Source: Nitrospira sp. KM1
GTDB taxonomy: Bacteria > Nitrospirota > Nitrospiria > Nitrospirales > Nitrospiraceae
NCBI RefSeq assembly: GCF_011405515.1
Contig: NZ_AP022671.1
Coordinates: 3,410,001-3,474,000, forward strand
Direction of reading: 5' to 3'
Length of the DNA: 64,000 nt
The notes beneath the pieces were generated by a model, which saw nothing but the letters and a program-made list of their open reading frames with translations, was not told the DNA's origin and made no database searches. Each line of letters starts with the position of its first letter. Within the stretch, counting starts at the first letter, position 1. The position numbers and the translations under genes were made by a program. This document shows positions 36,885 through 46,024 of this stretch, one piece after another.

Positions 36885-37253
36885 CTATCGGGGGGTGCTT
36901 GCGCCCGATAGCGTCATGTCCGTCATCCCGTTGAGATGCTCCCAGGCCATGCGTTCCCGTTTTTGTGCTTCCGCTTCATAGAACTGGGCCAGCAATCTGG
37001 CTCCCGACACCCATTCCGAATCAGGGCCGAACACCTGCTCATACGCAGCGGCCTGCTCGACGGCTTCGCGGGACTTGTGACGAAGCACGGAAGCCTCACG
37101 GGAATAGTACGAGGCGATACGATGCTGGTCACTTGCAGGATCAAACGACTGGAGATCCAGAGGCGCTCCGGAACGCATGCAAGCAACGGCACTCGTCAGG
37201 AGCATCCCGCTCAACCCCGCCACGAAGGCAGATTGGTTCACCCTGCGATTCAT
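36885..37253 (-). CDS. Putative small lipoprotein, helical
   Basis: 122 residues. Signal-like N-terminus ending TSAVAC (possible lipidated Cys25). The mature part is helical and charged (ASYYSREASVLRHKSREAVE, LLAQFYEAEAQKRERMAWEH). Not recognised. Overlaps the upstream gene by ATGA and precedes the SPFH gene by 41 bases; co-expression and a shared envelope role are likely. Confidence 0.65.
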   Translation of the reverse strand: MNRRVNQSAFVAGLSGMLLTSAVACMRSGAPLDLQSFDPASDQHRIASYYSREASVLRHKSREAVEQAAAYEQVFGPDSEWVSGARLLAQFYEAEAQKRERMAWEHLNGMTDMTLSGASTPR

Positions 37254-37519
37254 GACTCTTCCGCTGTGGATGAGTCTGTGCCGGTGTCACGTATGGTGAT
37301 GCGTGCATCAATACGCAGGAATCGAATCTCATAGTCCGTACGGCAGGCGATCAGTTCGACCGCACGATCCTGTTGCAGCCGGTTCAAGGCGGCAAACAAT
37401 CGATGCCAGGTACAATCATGCATCTCCAGGGCTAGGTCTGTGAACATCATCCGTGGACGCTGCCGCCCCAGTGTGAGAATTCGCTTTTCAAGTGTGTGAG
37501 AAACGGATTGAGCCGTCAT
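37250..37519 (-). CDS. Small winged-helix-like protein, unknown
   Basis: About 89 residues from ATG 37519 (a GTG at 37534 is possible). The pattern KRILTLGRQRPRMMFTDLAL, then WHRLFAALNRLQQDRAVELI, DYEIRFLRI suggests a small winged helix. Not assigned to a family. First clear gene of the operon with the helical lipoprotein and SPFH genes. Confidence 0.6.
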   Translation of the reverse strand: MTAQSVSHTLEKRILTLGRQRPRMMFTDLALEMHDCTWHRLFAALNRLQQDRAVELIACRTDYEIRFLRIDARITIRDTGTDSSTAEES

Positions 37520-38141
37520 CGTGGATTCTTCCACATGGGTTCGTTATCCGTTTGGAGGAGCAATTTTTGATCCGCAGGTGGTTTGGCTCCGTGGGTGATA
37601 TATGGCAGCAGCAGATCCGCCATGCATGGACGAACGACCCGATGATCCTCGCGCCGGATAGTAAGGCCAAGATCACGCATCACAAACGGGAATGTTTCTT
37701 TCGCACAGTGCGTCTCGTGCGAATCCGCTCGATGAAGGCACGGGATCGTCGCATTGTGATCAGCTGGCACAGCATGCAATGGGTCGCATGAGGCATTACT
37801 ATTGCTGGATGATGTGCGCTTGGGGCACAATCACAATGATGTGGAGTGTGGGCAGTTGGCATTGCGGACGATATGCTGCTGCTCAGACGCATGAAGCCGT
37901 TGCATGATCATTCGACGTACAACATGAATTGTGGTCGACGTCTATCCATCCATCGTGTCGCCTCAAGAGACTTCGGAGGCTTGAGAACTGCCGCGTGTCT
38001 TACGGAGCCGGCTTTCCAAAACGCTCTCGGGATTATTGGCATCGTCTGGTAGACTCTCGGCACGCGAGGCCATCCCCACATCACCGGCGTGATGATGTCG
38101 CCTCCTGGCGCGGAGGCGATGTTGAAAGGTTTCTCTAACTG
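37520..38141. other. Gene-poor divergent region
   Basis: About 620 bases between minus-strand small genes and the plus-strand RND operon; promoters for both must lie here but none was convincing. A minus-strand frame ending at 37516 (54 residues from ATG 37680: MRDLGLTIRREDHRVVRPCM and so on) overlaps the next ATG as ATGA and might be a small gene. Nothing else was recognised. Confidence 0.3.
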
Positions 38142-41100
38142 ATGGTTCGCGCGTCGCTGAAGAATCCCTATGCGGTGATCGCGATCAGCCTGATCGTCAT
38201 CATCGTCGGGATCGTGTCCTACCAGAAGATGGTCGTGGACATCTTCCCGGAAATCAACATGCCCGTCGTGGCTGTAGCCACGTTTTACAAAGGCATGGGC
38301 CCGTCGGAGGTCGAAGGCGCGATCACCCTGCGACTGGAACAGGCCTTTCTCCAGGCCTCGTACATCGATCACATCGAGTCGCGGTCCCTGCCCGGTGTCA
38401 GCCTGATCAAGATCTATTTCCACTCTTCTTACGATGTGAATGCCGGGTTGGCCGAGATCACCAGTTTGACCTATGCCAATCTTCGTTATCTGCCGCAGGG
38501 CATCTTCCCGCCAATCATCATCAAGTTCGGCGCCGCCAGCCTGCCGATCGCCGTCCAAACCACGAGCAGCGAGTCGATGACGGAAAAAGAAGTGCGGGAT
38601 CTCGCCTACTTCAACGTGCGGCCTCAACTCGGCAATGTGCCGGGGGTGGCATTTCCGACCACCTTCGGCGGAACCGTCCGGCAGGTGACGGTCTTTCTCG
38701 ATCCCCAGCGCATGCTGGCCCGCGGTGTGTCTACCCATGAAATCGTCCAGTCGGTCAACCTGCAGAGCGTGCTGCTTCCGGCCGGTGATGTGAAGATCGG
38801 TGACTTTGATTACAACGTCTACACGAACAGCATGATCAAGGTCGTCGATCAGATGAACGACATCCCCATTAGAGTCGTGAATGGCGTGCCGGTGTTCCTG
38901 CGGGACGTGGGCAAGGCCGTCGACTCGACGATGATTCAAACGAACGTCGTACGGATCAATGGCAACCGCGCGGTCTATCTTCCGATCATGAAGCAGGCCG
39001 GCGCCAACACGATCGCGGTGATCGATGGTATCAAGGATGTACTTCCCAAGTTGATCGGCATCCCCAAGGATCTGACCGTCAAACTATTGTTCGATCAATC
39101 GCTCTATATACGCCAATCGATTCATACGCTGGAGCACGAAGGGTTGCTCGGCGGAGGATTGGCCTGCCTGATGGTGTTGTTATTCCTGGGTAGCTTACGT
39201 TCGACGTTGATCGTGGCAATGGCCATACCATTGTCCGTCACGGCGGCATTCATCGGCCTGTATTTCACCGGCCATTCGATCAATATCATGACCCTGGGAG
39301 GGCTGGCCTTGGCGGTCGGACGGCTCGTCGATGACGCCATCGTCGTCGTTGAAAACTTCCATCGTCATCTGGACATGGGAAAATCTGCTGGACAGGCTGC
39401 GGGGGATGCCGTCAGCGAAGTGGCGCTGCCCATGCTCATCATTACCGTCACCGTGTTTTTGGTGTTCCTGCCGATCGCCTTTTTCACCGGCGTGATCAAA
39501 TTCCTGTTTGTTCCGCTGGCCCTCGCCGTCGCCTATGCCATGATGGCCTCGTACGTCGTCGCGCTCACGGTCGCGCCGGTCTCGATGGCCGCGCTCATTC
39601 AAGGGCATGCGCATCCTCAACGTGATGTGAGGTTCCGGCGGGGAGGCCTGAGCGGCTGGTGGGATCGTCTCAACCTCTTCGATCCGTTTGTGGAGCGGTA
39701 CGTTCGACTTCTTCGATGGTGCCTGATGCACAAAGCCGCCGTCATTCTCGGTGTGGCCCTTATTTTCGTCGGATCGCTGTTCATGGCGCCCCTGATGGCG
39801 ACAGAGTTTTTCCCCAAAGTCGATGCCGGATCGTTCATTCTCAACGTCTCGGCTCCGGAAGGCACGCGCATTGAAAAGACCGAGGCGATCGTTGCACAAG
39901 TCGAAGAGATCATTCGCCAAGAGATTCCCGCTTCGGATCTGGATCAGATCGTCTCGAACGTCGGACTTCCCCAGGGGTGGATGGTGCTCTATACGCCGGT
40001 CAACGGCCCCCATCAGGCGTTCATTCTCGTCAACATGACCCGCGATCATGCCGTGCATACGGAACATGTGGTGCTGAAGGTCCGCGAGCGGCTGCGCCGG
40101 GATCTGCCAGGGCTCAAATATTCGTTCCAGACCGGAGGAATAGTCAGCGACGTCATCAACTTCGGCTTGCCGGCTCCGGTGGATATCAAGGTGAGCGGTC
40201 CCAGGATGTCGGAATTGTCCGCGACGGCTGGGAAAATCCGCGACATCGTGGCGGAGATACCCGGCACGGCCGACGCGCAGGTTCGTCAAGGCATGGACTA
40301 TCCTGAAATCCATCTGGATGTGAATCGAGCCAAGGCCTCCTACCTCGGGCTCAACGAGCACCAGATCGTGACCGATCTGGTGACAGGCCTGTCTTCGAAC
40401 GTCACGCTGAACCCGGGATATTGGATCGACCCGCGGACCAACAACGCCTATTTCGTCGTCACGCAGTTTCCCGAGCAGATCCTCATGACTTTCGAGGATT
40501 TTCTCAACATGCCGCTTGTCGGCAGCCATGTGGAGCAGCCAATGGCCGTCAGTATTGGAGGCGCGGGATTGAGAGGAAGTTCGCTGGTGATGTCGCAGAC
40601 ACCTTTCCCGGTTCAGGCCAGGTTGCCGGGCGTTCAGCCGAATGGTGGCAGCCCGGTCATCTTGCGGGATCTGGTCGACGTGACGAGAAAATCGGGACCT
40701 GAAACCGTAGACCATTTCAATCTGCAACGGACCATGGACGTGCTCGTCAGCATTCCGGGAAACGATCTGGGCCGGGTCGCCTCGCAGATCGAAGCGGCGG
40801 TCGCCAAGCTGGAGCTTCCCAAGGATGTCATCTTGACCTTCAAGGGAGAGGTGGACAGCATGAGGGCGGCACTGTCAGGATTTGCGGGGACCCTCCCGCT
40901 GGCCATGCTATTGATCTATCTGATCATGGTCGGCCTGTTCCGGTCATGGCTCGATCCGTTCGTCGTGATGTTTGCGGTCCCCCTGGGATTCATCGGAGTG
41001 ATCTGGATGCTGTTGCTGACGCATACTTCCGTCAACGTCGAATCGTTGATCGGGACGCTGATGATGATCGGCATCGTGGTGTCCAACAGCATTTTGCTGG

Positions 41101-41399
41101 TTGATTTTGCGAATGGAAAGCTCAGGGAAGGCATGCCGCTTGAAGATGCCGTGGTGGAAGCGGGACGGTTACGCATCAGGCCGATATTGATGACGTCGCT
41201 CGCCACCGTCATCGGTCTGGCGCCGATGGCACTAGGGATTGGTGAGGGGAGTGAAAGCAACATGCCATTGGCACGAGCCGTGATCGGAGGGTTGACCGTC
41301 TCGACGTGTATGACGCTGTTTTTCGTTCCTGTGTTACATGCCCTCGCACGCAGGAGATCGGTCGCTGCAATTGCCGGACATCGCCCTGATGAGCGGTGA
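38142..41399 (+). CDS. RND efflux pump, HAE1 type
   Basis: 1085 residues. VDIFPEINMPVVAVATFYKG near the N-terminus, helix-4 motif GRLVDDAIVVVEN with the Asp-Asp proton relay of hydrophobe/amphiphile pumps, two periplasmic porter/docking loops and a second bundle with GFIGVIWMLLLTHTSVNVES and GIVVSNSILLVDFANGKLRE. It differs from the metal pump at 24.5-27.8 kb, which has Asp-Gly there. Substrate unknown. First gene of an operon with one adaptor and three outer-membrane factors. Confidence 0.93.
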   Translation: MVRASLKNPYAVIAISLIVIIVGIVSYQKMVVDIFPEINMPVVAVATFYKGMGPSEVEGAITLRLEQAFLQASYIDHIESRSLPGVSLIKIYFHSSYDVNAGLAEITSLTYANLRYLPQGIFPPIIIKFGAASLPIAVQTTSSESMTEKEVRDLAYFNVRPQLGNVPGVAFPTTFGGTVRQVTVFLDPQRMLARGVSTHEIVQSVNLQSVLLPAGDVKIGDFDYNVYTNSMIKVVDQMNDIPIRVVNGVPVFLRDVGKAVDSTMIQTNVVRINGNRAVYLPIMKQAGANTIAVIDGIKDVLPKLIGIPKDLTVKLLFDQSLYIRQSIHTLEHEGLLGGGLACLMVLLFLGSLRSTLIVAMAIPLSVTAAFIGLYFTGHSINIMTLGGLALAVGRLVDDAIVVVENFHRHLDMGKSAGQAAGDAVSEVALPMLIITVTVFLVFLPIAFFTGVIKFLFVPLALAVAYAMMASYVVALTVAPVSMAALIQGHAHPQRDVRFRRGGLSGWWDRLNLFDPFVERYVRLLRWCLMHKAAVILGVALIFVGSLFMAPLMATEFFPKVDAGSFILNVSAPEGTRIEKTEAIVAQVEEIIRQEIPASDLDQIVSNVGLPQGWMVLYTPVNGPHQAFILVNMTRDHAVHTEHVVLKVRERLRRDLPGLKYSFQTGGIVSDVINFGLPAPVDIKVSGPRMSELSATAGKIRDIVAEIPGTADAQVRQGMDYPEIHLDVNRAKASYLGLNEHQIVTDLVTGLSSNVTLNPGYWIDPRTNNAYFVVTQFPEQILMTFEDFLNMPLVGSHVEQPMAVSIGGAGLRGSSLVMSQTPFPVQARLPGVQPNGGSPVILRDLVDVTRKSGPETVDHFNLQRTMDVLVSIPGNDLGRVASQIEAAVAKLELPKDVILTFKGEVDSMRAALSGFAGTLPLAMLLIYLIMVGLFRSWLDPFVVMFAVPLGFIGVIWMLLLTHTSVNVESLIGTLMMIGIVVSNSILLVDFANGKLREGMPLEDAVVEAGRLRIRPILMTSLATVIGLAPMALGIGEGSESNMPLARAVIGGLTVSTCMTLFFVPVLHALARRRSVAAIAGHRPDER

Positions 41400-41450
41400 A
41401 GCAGGTATTCGAGGGAAGCCGATGAGGCTGGGTAGGCTGCCCAGAAGATC

Positions 41451-42584
41451 ATGACGCTTTCGTCCAGACTCAAAGTGCTCCTGTCCGTGGCCGCAGGATT
41501 ATTCGTCCTAGCCGTGGTGTTCATGCTCCTCCAGGGCCAGGAGCAAAGTGGATCCACCCCCGGCGCAAAGTCGGATCTCCATCAAGTCCAGACCATGAAA
41601 GTTCAGGTGCGGGACATCGATCAAACCTTGACGCTGCCGGCCAACATTTCGCCGTGGTATCAAGCCACGCTATACGGAAAGGTTTCAGGATATGTGAAAT
41701 GGATCGGTGTAGATAAAGGAGACGTGGTCAAGCAGGGCCAGTTGCTCGCGACCATGGATGCGCCGGAAATCGAGGATCAGTTCGAACAGGCGGAAGCGGA
41801 CTATACGATCAAAAAAGTGACCTATGAGCGGTATCTCGGAGTCTGGCAGGAAAATCACGACATTATCGCCAAACAGGACGTGGACGTCGCCAAGGCCGCG
41901 GCCGAGTCGGCCAAGCACTTGCGGGACAGTCGGCGGACGTTGCTGGGGTACACGAAAGTCTATGCGCCGTTCAGCGGTGTCATCACTGCACGATTTGCCG
42001 ATCCGGGCGCGTTGATTCAGGCCGCGACCGGTTCATCGACCGGAGCCGTACCACTATTCACCATCATGGACATGGAAAAAGTGCGGATCTATGTGAACGT
42101 TCCCCAGGAGGCTGCGTATTTTGCAAAACCGGGACTCGCAGTGACGCTGGTGTCCAGGGAACTTCCCGGCAGGGAAGTGGCTGCGTCCATTACCCGCACC
42201 ACCGAAGCCCTGGATCCGGCGACCAGGACCTTGCTCGTCGAGATCGATGTTCCGAACACAGACCGACGCTTTCAGCCCGGCATGTTCATCAATGCCTCGC
42301 TCCATCTCCAACGCCATCCGCAGACGCTGGCTGTTTCTCCGGGCGCCATTGTCCCGGATAAAACCGGCCAGCGGAAATCGGTGTTTGTGGTCGAAGGCGG
42401 GACGGCCAAGCTGCGACAGATCAAGACCGGGATTGATGACGGGATATGGATGGAAGTCTTGGAAGGTCTGTCCGGAGATGAAGAGGTCGTTGTCGTTGGA
42501 AAAGGCGATCTTGCGGATGGACGGGCGGTGCATGCATCTCCGTACAATCTTCCGGCCGGGACACCGGCCAAACAGAAACTCTAA
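41451..42584 (+). CDS. RND efflux periplasmic adaptor
   Basis: 377 residues. N-terminal membrane helix (LKVLLSVAAGLFVLAVVFML), lipoyl halves (VSGYVKWIGVDKGDVVKQGQ and VYAPFSGVITARFADPGALI), a short helical hairpin (about 110-160), beta-barrel (YVNVPQEAAYF) and membrane-proximal domain. Unlike the metal-system adaptor it has no lipobox. 51 bases after the pump and 28 before the first channel gene. Confidence 0.92.
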   Translation: MTLSSRLKVLLSVAAGLFVLAVVFMLLQGQEQSGSTPGAKSDLHQVQTMKVQVRDIDQTLTLPANISPWYQATLYGKVSGYVKWIGVDKGDVVKQGQLLATMDAPEIEDQFEQAEADYTIKKVTYERYLGVWQENHDIIAKQDVDVAKAAAESAKHLRDSRRTLLGYTKVYAPFSGVITARFADPGALIQAATGSSTGAVPLFTIMDMEKVRIYVNVPQEAAYFAKPGLAVTLVSRELPGREVAASITRTTEALDPATRTLLVEIDVPNTDRRFQPGMFINASLHLQRHPQTLAVSPGAIVPDKTGQRKSVFVVEGGTAKLRQIKTGIDDGIWMEVLEGLSGDEEVVVVGKGDLADGRAVHASPYNLPAGTPAKQKL

Positions 42585-42612
42585 TGCGCATCTGGACATC
42601 GGACATTTGTGT

Positions 42613-44055
42613 ATGCCGCCCGCTTCGCGCTTGATTCGCCGTTTCTTTTGCTCCCTCCCTGTCGTCATGCTCACGCTCTGCGCGGGTTCGTACGTCTACG
42701 CAGAGTCCGGGCCGGTGGCCCCTTCGGTTGAGCGCAAGCCGTCCGCCATCGCGAATGCACAGACCGGACCATCGATGACGATGGATGAAGCGATTCGGAT
42801 CGGGATCCGGAATCATCCGCTCATCGAACGTGCCCGGCAGAGCCTGTTGATCGCCAAGGCGCTGACACGCCTGCGGGAGGGAGAGCGCTATCCCTGGTTG
42901 GATGCGTCAGTGGCCGGCGCCGCCGGTGCCATGCGTATCGTCGGTTCCGACGGACAAATCCTACATGACGCGGGCGGCCATGGATTCAATCCGGGCGGAG
43001 GGTTGCCGCATCACAATCAAAATATGGTGAGCGGCGGGCTGCTGCTCAACCAATTGATCACCAATTTCGGCTATACCGCGCACAGAATCCTTGCAGCCGA
43101 AGCGACCGAGGCGGCAGGGGAAAAGGAGATCCAGACCCACAAAGCCTTCGTCATCCTGAACGTGCAAAAAGCGTATTTGGATTGTCTGCTTCAGCACAAT
43201 CTGGTGTCGATTGCCGCCGAGACGCTCAAACGCCGATTGGTGGTTCGAGACCAGATCGAGGCGCTGTACCGGCGCCAACTGAAGTCCAAGCTCGACTTGG
43301 ATCTCTTGCTGGTGGAGGTCTCAAGTGCCGAATTGTCACTGATCAGGGCACGCAATGAATATCAACGAGCGTTTGCATCGTTGCTGAATGCCATGGGAAC
43401 GGATCGTACCGACCGATTCGAATTGAAACCTGTTGCCATCGTCGTGACGCCGCCTCCTCCGATCGAGGCATTAGTGGTTCTGGGCCTCAATGACCGGCCG
43501 GAATTGCTGGGTAACCGGGATCGGATTTCCGCAAGTCGGGAACTGTTACAGGCGGTCAAGTCTCAGCATTTCGGGTCGCTGTCGGCCGTGGGATCCATCG
43601 GGATGACCCAGTACGGAACCGTGCACGACGATGGAATCCCTCCTGACGGAGGTGCTCCATTTTGGGGTTTCGGCGCGACGATGCAACTTCCTCTCTTCAC
43701 TGGATTCCGAATCCAAAGTCAGGCCAAGGAAGCCGATCATCGGAAAGGTGAAACGGAAGAAGAATTGAACATGCTGGCGAACGATATCGTGCTTCAGATC
43801 GTCCGTGCGTCACTCACGAATACCACGAATGCCGAACAAATTGCGCTTGAAGAGGAGCGCGTCGCACTGGCCAGCAGCGCGTTGCAGCTGGCCCAGGAAC
43901 GATACCGGCTCGGGTTGAGCCCCATCGTCGAGGTGGTGAGGGCGACCGAGATGCTGTTTGAATCGGAGTCCAGATTGGCCGAAGCGCGGTACATCTATAA
44001 AACCAGCGAATCACTGATCGCGTATGCTACAGGGCAAGATTACAAGCGGTATTAG
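42613..44055 (+). CDS. TolC-like outer-membrane factor, first of three
   Basis: About 480 residues from ATG 42613. Signal peptide (FFCSLPVVMLTLCAGSYVYA); OEP repeats start MTMDEAIRIGIRNHPLIERA; coiled-coil section LNVQKAYLDCLLQHNLVSIA and ALYRRQLKSKLDLDLLLVEV; end YKTSESLIAYATGQDYKRY. Outer-membrane channel for the adjacent pump. Its last 32 bases overlap the start of the next paralog. Confidence 0.92.
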   Translation: MPPASRLIRRFFCSLPVVMLTLCAGSYVYAESGPVAPSVERKPSAIANAQTGPSMTMDEAIRIGIRNHPLIERARQSLLIAKALTRLREGERYPWLDASVAGAAGAMRIVGSDGQILHDAGGHGFNPGGGLPHHNQNMVSGGLLLNQLITNFGYTAHRILAAEATEAAGEKEIQTHKAFVILNVQKAYLDCLLQHNLVSIAAETLKRRLVVRDQIEALYRRQLKSKLDLDLLLVEVSSAELSLIRARNEYQRAFASLLNAMGTDRTDRFELKPVAIVVTPPPPIEALVVLGLNDRPELLGNRDRISASRELLQAVKSQHFGSLSAVGSIGMTQYGTVHDDGIPPDGGAPFWGFGATMQLPLFTGFRIQSQAKEADHRKGETEEELNMLANDIVLQIVRASLTNTTNAEQIALEEERVALASSALQLAQERYRLGLSPIVEVVRATEMLFESESRLAEARYIYKTSESLIAYATGQDYKRY

Positions 44056-45406
44056 ATTTTTCCTGATCGGCCTCATGGTGCTTGGGGTGACCGTACAGGC
44101 AACGGCCGGCTCTTCCCAGGTCGCTCCCTCGGTGACCGGGCCGCTGACCTGGGAGCAGGCGATCCGGACGGCGGTCGAGAGGCATCCGCTCATCAAGGCG
44201 GCGGACTATGAGGCGCTCGCATCCCAGGCCGTCGTCAAACAAATCGAATCTGCCAACTATCCCCAGCTGACCGGAGTGTATGCCAACTCCGGCGGCAACA
44301 CGCGCGTCGTGGCCAACCTCAGTATCGGTGGATCACTACCGAAACCGACCAATTATCTGACGTCTCCCGGACTGCGCGCGGATTTTTTGATTACCGACTT
44401 CGGACACACGGCCCACCGGATTCTCTCCCAGCAGTCGATGGCTGCTGCCACGCAGAAAGCCGCGCTGGCGATGAAAGCGTTGACCATTCTGAACGTCGAA
44501 CAGGCCTATCTGAATTGTTTGAAGCAGCAGCGCCTGGTCGAAATTGCCCAGGAGGTTCTTCGAGAGCGCAACCTCATCAGACAGCAGACGGAAGCATTGT
44601 ATCGGCGCCAGCTACGGTCGAAACTCGACCTGGATTTTGCCTCGGTGGAGGTGAATCGGGCCGAAACCGTTCTAATCAAGTCACAGAATGATCTGTCGCT
44701 TGCCTACGCAGCACTGCACACTGCAATGGGAATTCCAGTTTCAGCCGCACGGGTTCTGCAGTTGGAACAAATCGAATCTGCCGTCTCGGCCGACACAGAG
44801 GAGTCGGTTCTGATCCGTCTCGCGATGACGCAGCGGCCGGAACTGCAGGGAAGCCGGGAACATATTCAAGCGGCCGAGGAGGCGGTGAAGGCCGCTAAAG
44901 CCATGCGGTTCGGTTCAGTATCCGCTATCGGCACGCTCTCCTACACATGGTGGGGGCACGAAGAACGAACCGACGGACGGAAGGTCAATAATCCTGGTGC
45001 ACAACTGGGGTGGTACGGTGTCGGCGTGACTGCCGACGTGCCGCTCTACGCGGGCGGTCGAATCGAAGCGCAGATCGATGAGGCCGACGCGCGCAGGGGG
45101 GAAACAGAAGCCGGAACACGCTCGCTGGCCAATGATATCGTCCTGCAGGTGATGCGGGCCTATTTCAGCCGTCTGACCGCTGCGCAGCACATTGAAGTCG
45201 CAAAGGAAAAGGTCGCTCATGCGCGGGAGGCCTTGACACTCGCCCGTGAGCGATACAAGGCGGGGCTGAGTTCCATCATCGAAGTGACGACGGCAACGGC
45301 CGGTCTCCTCAGCGCCGAAGTTGAACTGACGGAATCGCAATATGAGTATCGTGCCAGCGATGCCGCATTGGCCTATTCGACGGGATCCGAATATGGCCGA
45401 TACTAG
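44024..45406 (+). CDS. TolC-like outer-membrane factor, second of three
   Basis: 460 residues. Signal peptide (IRFFLIGLMVLGVTVQATA). Clear paralog of the previous gene: LTWEQAIRTAVERHPLIKAA, ALYRRQLRSKLDLDFASVEV, ASDAALAYSTGSEYGRY. Translation is probably coupled through the 32-base overlap. The inserted hairpin-rich element begins right after its stop codon. Confidence 0.92.
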   Translation: MLQGKITSGIRFFLIGLMVLGVTVQATAGSSQVAPSVTGPLTWEQAIRTAVERHPLIKAADYEALASQAVVKQIESANYPQLTGVYANSGGNTRVVANLSIGGSLPKPTNYLTSPGLRADFLITDFGHTAHRILSQQSMAAATQKAALAMKALTILNVEQAYLNCLKQQRLVEIAQEVLRERNLIRQQTEALYRRQLRSKLDLDFASVEVNRAETVLIKSQNDLSLAYAALHTAMGIPVSAARVLQLEQIESAVSADTEESVLIRLAMTQRPELQGSREHIQAAEEAVKAAKAMRFGSVSAIGTLSYTWWGHEERTDGRKVNNPGAQLGWYGVGVTADVPLYAGGRIEAQIDEADARRGETEAGTRSLANDIVLQVMRAYFSRLTAAQHIEVAKEKVAHAREALTLARERYKAGLSSIIEVTTATAGLLSAEVELTESQYEYRASDAALAYSTGSEYGRY

Positions 45407-45407
45407 C

Positions 45408-46017
45408 AGGCTGTCGAGAAAGTCGCTCATGTCACCCGCCCGCCCGGACGTGCCAAGACACGTCTTCACCAGGCTGCGTTCTCGCGGGACACTGCCGCCT
45501 CACTATCTCGGCGGCGTTCACAGGCGTGCCGTGCCTTATTCGGCACGGCGTGAACCTCAGAGGCTCAGCGTACGGCGAGTAAGAGCGGCTTGGGCCGCTC
45601 AGGGCGGCGGGTGAGACCCGGAAAGACGACTGTTCCCACAGTCGGTGGGCGGGCGGGTGAGACCTGGGAAAACGACTGTCCCCGCAGTCGGTGGGTGGGC
45701 GGGTGAGACCTGGGAAAACGACTGTCCCCGCAGTCGGTGGGTGGGCGGGTGAGACCTGGGAAAACGACTGTCCCCGCAGTCGGTGGGCGGGCGGGTGAGA
45801 ACGGATACGCTTCGCCTCAAGACACTGGGCGCTCACCGACTCGCGCCCGTCCGCAACCGTGGCGCTCATTATTCTTCGCGCCGCGGACCTCGCTGCGGCC
45901 TTGCCCGCGGAGCGGCGCGTTGCGGGATGACGATTGCAAAGCAATCGGTGGGTGGGAGGGTGGAAATGGAATCGCCGGGGTTGGGCGGGTGAGAACCGAG
46001 GCCTTTCTGAACAGCCT
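45408..46017. mobile_element. MITE-like hairpin-rich element with terminal inverted repeats
   Basis: Left end AGGCTGTCGAGAAAG (45408-45422) and right end CTTTCTGAACAGCCT (46003-46017) are inverted copies matching at 13 of 15 bases. A second shared block, TCACCCGCCC, sits about 12-15 bases further inside each end. The inside is a string of stems: 45516-45555 (arms GTTCAC and GCCGTGCC), 45583-45600 (GAGCGGC), four copies of CGACTG/CAGTCG, and 45931-45947 (CGATTGC/GCAATCG). No transposase or convincing gene is inside. It looks like a non-autonomous element or compound REP-type repeat. It begins one base after the second TolC-like stop codon and ends eight bases before the third start. Confidence 0.7.
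45611..45794. repeat. Four 46-bp tandem repeats, each a hairpin plus G-rich tract
   Basis: Period exactly 46 (GTGAGA at 45611, 45657, 45703, 45749, 45795). Each unit holds a dyad such as CGACTGTCCCCGCAGTCG followed by GGTGGGTGGGCGGG or GGTGGGCGGGCGGG, which could form a G-quadruplex. The first unit differs at several places, including TTCCCA in the loop, yet the stem is kept. Since 46 is not a multiple of three, a repeated coding role is unlikely. Confidence 0.9.
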
Positions 46018-46024
46018 ACGGGAC

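Noticed and set aside
37908-38939. 343-residue Asp/His/Arg-rich frame, minus strand
   Set aside because: It is antisense to the start of the HAE1-type pump, whose plus-strand frame is strongly conserved.
39195-40727. 510-residue minus-strand frame
   Set aside because: Antisense shadow of the HAE1-type pump; rich in Arg, His and Asp as expected from reverse-strand reading of a membrane protein.
45611-45794. CRISPR array
   Set aside because: The repeats are directly joined, with no unique spacers between them, and no cas gene is in the window.
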